From contig VGQR01000038.1 in NCBI GenBank assembly GCA_016882345.1, positions 1 to 11,521 on the forward strand: 11,521 bases of DNA, written 5' to 3'. The translations under genes and the position numbers were made by a program. The notes below the pieces were generated by a model that was not told where the DNA came from, did no database searches, and was given only the letters and a program-made list of their open reading frames with translations. Numbering within the stretch: position 1 is the stretch's first letter; each line of letters opens with the position of its first letter. Source of the stretch: Cyanobacteria bacterium K_DeepCast_35m_m2_023. GTDB taxonomy: Bacteria > Cyanobacteriota > Cyanobacteriia > PCC-6307 > Cyanobiaceae. Shown piece after piece: positions 7,613 through 11,521 of this stretch.

Positions 7613-8617
7613 TCAGCGCAGGGCGATGCTCTTGGCGCCGTCCTTGATGTGAACGGTGGTGGTGAAGCGCGCCGTGTTGTCGAGGGTGCTGATCACCAGG
7701 GAGCTGGTGCGGGTGCAATCCTTCTCAAACTTGACGCCATCAAAGAGCAGACCGTCGGTGATGCCGCTGCCGGCGAACATCACGTTCTCACCGCTGGCCA
7801 GCTCCTCGGCTTCATACACCTTGTCGGGGTCGCTGATCCCCATCTCGGCCAGGCGGGCCAGGTTGCCTTCCTTGGTGAGACCTTCCCACTCGGAGGTCTG
7901 GGCCACAGCCGGGTCGTACACCAACTGACCCTGGAAGTGGGCACCCAGGGCCCGCAGGGCAGCCGCGGAAATGACCCCCTCCGGTGCAGCGCCGATCCCC
8001 ATCAGGCAGTGGGTGCCGGTGCCGGCAAAGCCGCACGCGATCGCCGCTTGCACATCTCCGTCACTGATGGGCTGCACGCGGGCGCCGGTGGCCCGAATTT
8101 CTTTGATTAGATCCTTGTGGCGGGCGCGGTCCATGACCACGATCACCAGTTCATCGGCAGGCATGCCGAGGCATTCGCTGAGGATCTTGATGTTTTCGGT
8201 GGCCGATTTGCGGATGTCCACCTTGCCTTTGGCCGCCGGGGGGGCAGCCAGCTTCTTCATGTAGAAGTCGGGCGCATTGAACAGGCCGCCGCGGTCCGAA
8301 GCGGCCAGCACGGCCATCGAGCCACGCTGGCTGTTGGCACACAGGTTGGTGCCTTCGCAAGGGTCGACGGCGAAGTCGACGCCGGGGCCGCTGCCGCTGC
8401 CGACTTCTTCACCGATGTACAGCATCGGTGCCTCGTCGCGCTCGCCTTCGCCGATGACGATGCGGCCCTGCATCTGGATCTTGCCCATGCGCTCGCGCAT
8501 GGCCTCGACTGCGGCGGCGTCCGCCTCATTCTTCAGACCCATGCCGGTGAGCTTGGCCGAAGCGATGGCGGCCTGCTCAACGACCTCGAGAATTTCCTGG
8601 ATCAGCGTGCGGTCCAC
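7613..8617 (-). CDS. glpX: Class II fructose-1,6-/sedoheptulose-1,7-bisphosphatase
   Basis: This GlpX-type phosphatase acts on both fructose 1,6- and sedoheptulose 1,7-bisphosphate in cyanobacteria, driving regeneration of ribulose bisphosphate in the Calvin cycle. The start is the GTG at 8617, giving the family N-terminus [17 protein letters not shown]; the open frame upstream to 8773 has no family character. The 334-residue protein carries every residue known as important in E. coli GlpX at the same numbers: Asp33, Glu57 (IGEGERDE), Asp61, Asp85 and Glu88 (VDPCEGTNL), Thr90 and Glu213 (APEG). Between GEEVG and DFAVDPCEG there is only a short Ser/Gly loop (SGSGPGV). As I recall, longer beta-cyanobacterial homologues carry an insertion with a proposed redox cysteine pair here. 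hemA follows after 20 nt; rpe is divergent upstream. Confidence 0.96.
   Translation of the reverse strand: MDRTLIQEILEVVEQAAIASAKLTGMGLKNEADAAAVEAMRERMGKIQMQGRIVIGEGERDEAPMLYIGEEVGSGSGPGVDFAVDPCEGTNLCANSQRGSMAVLAASDRGGLFNAPDFYMKKLAAPPAAKGKVDIRKSATENIKILSECLGMPADELVIVVMDRARHKDLIKEIRATGARVQPISDGDVQAAIACGFAGTGTHCLMGIGAAPEGVISAAALRALGAHFQGQLVYDPAVAQTSEWEGLTKEGNLARLAEMGISDPDKVYEAEELASGENVMFAGSGITDGLLFDGVKFEKDCTRTSSLVISTLDNTARFTTTVHIKDGAKSIALR
8037..8044. repeat. HIP1 octamer (GCGATCGC)
   Basis: One exact copy of the palindromic octamer GCGATCGC, the core of the highly iterated palindrome of many cyanobacterial genomes, lies inside glpX. I noticed no second copy, so it is not iterated here and could be chance at this GC content. 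Confidence 0.5.
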
Positions 8618-8820
8618 GGCGGTGCGGCGAGGGAATTGATGTCCAGAGAGCGAGTCAGGCCGGGGCAATGACCCATGAGGGCCTGCTGCGACAGCGATTC
8701 CCGATCTTGAAGCGCCCGCAACTGTATCAGGATCGGTTTCTGAGGCGGCCGTGGCGCTAGAGGCGGGGGCCAACCCGGACCGGTACCTACAATTGCGGCC
8801 CTGTTCGCGCCGAGCGAGTC
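8618..8820. promoter_or_regulatory. Divergent glpX-rpe intergenic region
   Basis: This 203-nt gap separates the divergent Calvin cycle genes glpX (minus) and rpe (plus), so it must hold a promoter for each. On the rpe side a good -10 box is visible (separate entry). On the glpX side the best I can find is TGATACAGT near 8721-8729, a weak extended -10 without a matching -35. Nearer to glpX lies an inverted repeat, CAGGCC (8656-8661) and GGCCTG (8680-8685), with a possible inner GGG/CCC pairing that would fold the glpX leader. No LysR-type T-N11-A operator stood out. Confidence 0.5.
8788..8793 (+). promoter_or_regulatory. Putative -10 box of rpe
   Basis: TACAAT matches the TATAAT consensus at five of six positions and ends 27 nt before the rpe ATG, which would give a leader of about 20 nt. 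The expected -35 zone is G/C-rich (GGGGGC) and does not match TTGACA, so this would be a -10-dominated promoter. Confidence 0.45.
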
Positions 8821-9504
8821 ATGTCCACGAAGTCCCTGGTCGTCTCACCGTCGATCCTGTCGGCCGACTTTTCGCGTCTGGGCGATGACGTGCGTGCCGT
8901 CGACCAGGCTGGCGCCGATTGGATTCACGTGGATGTGATGGACGGCCGCTTCGTGCCCAACATCACCATCGGACCCCTGATCGTTGAGGCGCTGCGGCCT
9001 GTCACCAGCAAGCCCCTCGACGTTCATCTGATGATCGTCGAACCGGAAAAGTACGTCCCTGACTTTGCCAAGGCTGGTGCCGACATCATCAGCGTGCAAG
9101 TGGAGGCCTGTCCTCACCTGCACCGCAACCTGGCCCAGATCAAGGATCTGGGCAAGATGGCTGGCGCCGTTTTGAACCCCAGCACCCCGATCGACACACT
9201 GGAGTACTGCCTCGAACTCTGTGACCTGGTGTTGATCATGAGTGTCAACCCGGGTTTCGGTGGCCAGAGTTTCATTGAAAGCCAGGTGCAGAAGATCCGC
9301 GACCTGCGACGGATGTGCGACGACAAGGGTCTCGACCCCTGGATTGAGGTGGATGGCGGCATCAAGGCCGAAAATGCCTGGAAGGTGATCGAAGCTGGTG
9401 CCAACGCCATCGTCAGCGGCTCGGGCGTGTTCAATCAACCCAGTTATGCCAACGCGATCACGGGCATTCGCAACAGCAAGCGCCCAGTGGCAGCGGCGGT
9501 CTAA
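8821..9504 (+). CDS. rpe: Ribulose-phosphate 3-epimerase
   Basis: Rpe interconverts ribulose 5-phosphate and xylulose 5-phosphate, serving both the Calvin cycle and the pentose phosphate pathway. The 227-residue protein is a complete TIM barrel. Seen in order: [13 protein letters not shown] (9-21); [14 protein letters not shown] (34-47) with metal ligands His36 and Asp38 and the family signature; LDVHLMI (66-72) with His69; [14 protein letters not shown] (138-151), the second signature and phosphate-side loop; and IEVDGGI (175-181) with the catalytic Asp178. GSGVF near the end completes the phosphate site. The ATG at 8821 gives the usual N-terminus and has a plausible -10 box upstream, but no clear Shine-Dalgarno. 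A strong hairpin terminator follows about 30 nt after the stop. Confidence 0.98.
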   Translation: MSTKSLVVSPSILSADFSRLGDDVRAVDQAGADWIHVDVMDGRFVPNITIGPLIVEALRPVTSKPLDVHLMIVEPEKYVPDFAKAGADIISVQVEACPHLHRNLAQIKDLGKMAGAVLNPSTPIDTLEYCLELCDLVLIMSVNPGFGGQSFIESQVQKIRDLRRMCDDKGLDPWIEVDGGIKAENAWKVIEAGANAIVSGSGVFNQPSYANAITGIRNSKRPVAAAV

Positions 9505-9535
9505 TTCGGCGCACAACCCTGTTGAGACACAATGC

Positions 9536-9563
9536 AAAGGGGTGGCAGATGCCACCCCTTTTT
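9536..9563. terminator. Strong intrinsic terminator, probably bidirectional
   Basis: AAAGGGGTGGCA (9536-9547) and TGCCACCCCTTT (9550-9561) are perfect inverted repeats around GA, giving an 11-12 bp GC-rich stem with a tight loop. On the plus strand the stem runs into five T residues, a classical terminator for rpe. On the minus strand it ends in TTT, so it can also stop transcripts leaving the convergent ccsA. Confidence 0.9.
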
Positions 9564-9600
9564 GATGGGCAAACGAAATCTTTGATGGGGAATCGAAACG
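9561..9600. repeat. Two 20-bp imperfect tandem repeats
   Basis: Copies at 9561-9580 (TTTGATGGGCAAACGAAATC) and 9581-9600 (TTTGATGGGGAATCGAAACG) match at 16 of 20 positions and abut exactly. They begin in the T-tract of the rpe terminator and lie in the 3' region shared with ccsA. No protein-coding role is visible. Confidence 0.75.
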
Positions 9601-9626
9601 ACGATGCTGCCCCGCCTCTGCGCGGA

Positions 9627-10535
9627 TCAGCTGTCGAAAAACCAGCCGTAGCTGTGCAAACCGATCCCCAGCAGGTTGACTCCGATGTAACACACAGCGA
9701 TCACCACCAGTCCAGCGGACGCCACCAGAGCAGGCTTACGGCCCTGCCATCCCCGGATCAATCGCGTGTGCAAATAAGCCGCGTACACAAGCCAGGTGAT
9801 CAACGCCCAGGTTTCCTTGGGATCCCAGCTCCACCAGCTGCCCCAGGCTTCGTTGGCCCAGACCGCACCGCTGACCAGGCCGACCGACAACAACAGAAAA
9901 CCCACCGTGATGGTGCGGTAGCTGAGGCTGTCAAGCTGTTCGGCTGTGCTCATGCTGACGCTGCTCAGTCGCAGCACAGAGGCGTCACCGGTGCCGACCG
10001 CTGCTTGGCGAAAGGAACCGCTGCCAATCGAGCTGCTGCGCAACTCGAGACTTTGACCCCGGTCGGTGAACAAGACCGCTACCGACAGCAGTGAGCCCAC
10101 CAGCAGCGCCGCATAACTTAGCATGATTACGCTAACATGCATGAATAGCCAGCTCGAACGCAGGGCTGGCACCAGGGGGGACGACTCCTGCAGGCGGACT
10201 GGCAAGGCGAAACTGGCAAAGGCCACACAGCCGAGGGCCATGGGCGAGCATGCAGCGCTCACCAGCGGTGAGGGCCAGGAGCGCTCCACCAGCAACTGGG
10301 CCAGGGTGCAGCCCCAGGCCAGAAAACAGAGCGATTCATAGAGGTTGCTGATTGGGAAATGGCCTGAGTCCCACCAGCGCAGAACTAGCTGCGCCGTCAG
10401 CAGCAGGTTGGCCAGGGCCACAGTCACGGTGACCAGGTTGCTGCGTTGGCCACCGCTGAGGCTCCAGAACGCCAGGGGCAGGGCCACGAGCAACAGGGCA
10501 AAGGCAGCCAGGCCGAGGCTGAAAACAGGATCCAT
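9627..10535 (-). CDS. ccsA: Cytochrome c biogenesis protein CcsA (system II)
   Basis: CcsA is the haem-handling membrane subunit of the system II (CcsA/CcsB) cytochrome c synthase, which delivers haem to apocytochromes on the lumenal/periplasmic side, including cytochromes c6 and f. The 302-residue protein has several hydrophobic membrane segments (about 5-25, 34-54, 68-84, 91-113, 128-156, 209-228, 243-256 and 269-292). The haem-binding WWD motif is intact, [11 protein letters not shown] (231-241). Conserved-type histidines stand at 133 ([15 protein letters not shown]), 256 ([10 protein letters not shown]) and 294. A Ser-rich soluble loop (about 160-205) separates two membrane segments. The ATG at 10535 is chosen because the upstream extension is low-complexity and its DNA is a G/C-run leader. 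No Shine-Dalgarno is visible; a polypyrimidine tract sits where one would be. The partner ccsB/ccs1 is not in the window. Confidence 0.95.
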   Translation of the reverse strand: MDPVFSLGLAAFALLLVALPLAFWSLSGGQRSNLVTVTVALANLLLTAQLVLRWWDSGHFPISNLYESLCFLAWGCTLAQLLVERSWPSPLVSAACSPMALGCVAFASFALPVRLQESSPLVPALRSSWLFMHVSVIMLSYAALLVGSLLSVAVLFTDRGQSLELRSSSIGSGSFRQAAVGTGDASVLRLSSVSMSTAEQLDSLSYRTITVGFLLLSVGLVSGAVWANEAWGSWWSWDPKETWALITWLVYAAYLHTRLIRGWQGRKPALVASAGLVVIAVCYIGVNLLGIGLHSYGWFFDS

Positions 10536-10536
10536 T

Positions 10537-10560
10537 GGGAGGGGTTCAAGGGGGAGGGGG
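10537..10560 (+). promoter_or_regulatory. G-quadruplex motif adjoining the ccsA start
   Basis: The plus strand reads GGG, A, GGGG, TTCAA, GGGGG, A, GGGGG: four G-runs of three or more with loops of 1, 5 and 1 nt, a canonical G4 pattern. For ccsA this is the template strand, so the mRNA leader is C-rich and lacks a Shine-Dalgarno. Any effect on transcription or translation is inferred. Confidence 0.6.
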
Positions 10561-10614
10561 AAGGCCGAGTGGCGACGTCCGCGTCCGCATGCCAGTTTGG
10601 CGTGTCGAATGGGT

Positions 10615-11521
10615 TCAGCGGCTGGCTTTGCGCAACAGCCAGCCCCCTGCAACCAGGCCGATCAGCACCGGCGACCAGGCCGACACCACAGGCAGCAGGG
10701 TTCCTTTGACCCCCAGCGAACTGAAGATGAAGGACATCAGGTAGTAGCCGAAGATCAACAGCACGCTGATGCCGAATCCCTGACTGCGACTGGTGCGCGA
10801 GTTGGGCCTCACCCCCAGACTGCTGCCCAGCAGCCCAAAGACCAGACAGATCGCCGGAAAGGCAAATTTTTCCTGGATGCGAACCCGCAGGCGTCGCGCT
10901 TCCTTCTGATTGTTGGCCTCGCTCAGCAAGCGCTCGGCACGCCTGGCCTGGGCCACGGTCATCTGGTTGGCATCGGTCGGCAACTTCGCCACATCCTCTG
11001 GACCACGACCAAGGGGGTAGAGATAACGATCAAAAGCAGCTGAAGTGGTCTGACCACCATTGTCATCGACATTGATCAACCGGCCGCCGTTGAACTCCCA
11101 CATCCCCAGCGCAGCATTCCATTGGCCACTGTTGGCAATCAACATCTGCCGCTGACCCAGGCGACTGAAGTCGATCACCGTGACGTCGACCATTTTTCCA
11201 TCTTCGAAGCGGCGGGCATAAAACAGCTGGGTCATGCCCTTGACCTGCTTCCCGTCTGGGGTGGTGATCTCACCGAAGCGCGAATAGAGGGTGTGATCCG
11301 AGGTTTCGGTGGCTACAGCCTGGCCCAGGGCCCGGTTGAGTGTCTGCTCCGCTGCCAGATTGGCGCGGGGCACGATCACATCGTTGAAGACAAAGGTGAT
11401 CAAGCTCATCAGCAGGGCCAGTGATAAGGCTGGAACCACCATGCGCCAGGTCGGCACCCCCACGCTGCGCAACGCGGTCAGCTCACTGTTGCCAGACAGG
11501 CGGCTGTAGCCCAACAGCGTG
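10615..11521 (-). CDS. LptF/LptG (YjgP/YjgQ) family permease, N-terminal part cut by window edge
   Basis: Members of this family are the membrane subunits of the LptB2FG transporter that extracts lipopolysaccharide from the inner membrane and passes it to the periplasmic bridge. The frame is open to the window edge (codon at 11520-11518), so the real start lies outside and roughly the first 80 residues are missing. What remains starts in the cytoplasmic coupling segment ([19 protein letters not shown]). It continues with a membrane segment ([19 protein letters not shown]), a long periplasmic beta-rich domain, and three C-terminal membrane segments ([38 protein letters not shown] and [12 protein letters not shown]). 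I cannot tell LptF from LptG on this fragment, so no symbol is given. ccsA follows 79 nt downstream on the same strand, and the two may be cotranscribed. Confidence 0.9.
   Translation of the reverse strand, partial: TLLGYSRLSGNSELTALRSVGVPTWRMVVPALSLALLMSLITFVFNDVIVPRANLAAEQTLNRALGQAVATETSDHTLYSRFGEITTPDGKQVKGMTQLFYARRFEDGKMVDVTVIDFSRLGQRQMLIANSGQWNAALGMWEFNGGRLINVDDNGGQTTSAAFDRYLYPLGRGPEDVAKLPTDANQMTVAQARRAERLLSEANNQKEARRLRVRIQEKFAFPAICLVFGLLGSSLGVRPNSRTSRSQGFGISVLLIFGYYLMSFIFSSLGVKGTLLPVVSAWSPVLIGLVAGGWLLRKASR

Noticed and set aside
8618..8773. N-terminal extension of GlpX (52 residues) that would avoid a GTG start
   Set aside because: The family begins at MDRTLIQEI; the extension is low in conservation character and covers the expected promoter and leader.
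1571..9626. Search for tRNA genes, riboswitches, CRISPR repeats, insertion sequences or attachment sites in the gaps
   Set aside because: All gaps are under 210 nt, and none shows a cloverleaf, regularly spaced repeats, transposase remnants or terminal inverted repeats.
8845..9693. A 282-codon minus-strand open frame opposite rpe
   Set aside because: The plus strand encodes a complete epimerase with all catalytic residues; the antisense frame also crosses the terminator and the ccsA end.
10536..10652. N-terminal extension of CcsA overlapping the permease gene
   Set aside because: The extension is Cys/Arg/Pro-rich and not membrane-like, and it overlaps the 3' end of the upstream gene; the ATG at 10535 gives the normal hydrophobic start.

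Overview
The window looks like chromosome of a GC-rich alpha-cyanobacterium of the Synechococcus/Cyanobium type. The evidence is the 431-residue 3-PGA-activated type of ADP-glucose pyrophosphorylase, a GlpX-type bifunctional FBP/SBPase of 334 residues, glutamyl-tRNA reductase, a CcsA-type cytochrome c assembly protein, and the tight head-to-tail packing of these genes. The genus is inferred from protein character and gene order; no marker gene is present. I see no mobile element, CRISPR array, rRNA or tRNA gene, defence locus or other accessory island. This is ordinary core chromosome and I found no new system.

Layout. (1) 2-1570, plus strand: 3' part of ilvD (branched-chain amino acid synthesis), running into the window from the left. 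(2) 1588-8617, minus strand: seven genes on one strand, in transcription order glpX, hemA, glgC, gnd, pgl, a CIA30-domain gene and a small hypothetical gene. The last four are tightly packed: gnd/pgl overlap by 4 nt (ATGA), pgl and the CIA30 gene are about 30 nt apart, and the CIA30 gene overlaps the small gene by 8 nt. The small gene converges on ilvD with 17 nt between stop codons. (3) 8821-9504, plus strand: rpe, divergent from glpX across 203 nt. (4) 9627-11521, minus strand: ccsA and, upstream of it, the 3' part of an LptF/LptG-family permease gene that runs off the right edge. A strong hairpin terminator lies between rpe and ccsA.

How the genes work together. glpX and rpe serve the Calvin-Benson cycle (FBPase/SBPase and pentose-phosphate epimerase). 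pgl and gnd are the second and third steps of the oxidative pentose phosphate pathway, which dominates at night. glgC commits carbon to glycogen. hemA commits glutamate to chlorophyll, haem and bilins. The block from rpe to pgl therefore gathers enzymes of light-driven carbon fixation, storage and dark respiration. zwf is not in the window.

The points most worth a second look are small: a canonical G-quadruplex motif directly against the ccsA start codon, a 13-bp tandem duplication that contains the pgl stop codon, a pair of 20-bp imperfect tandem repeats after rpe, a structured leader with a possible upstream ORF at glpX, and the coupling of two uncharacterised genes to the pentose phosphate genes.
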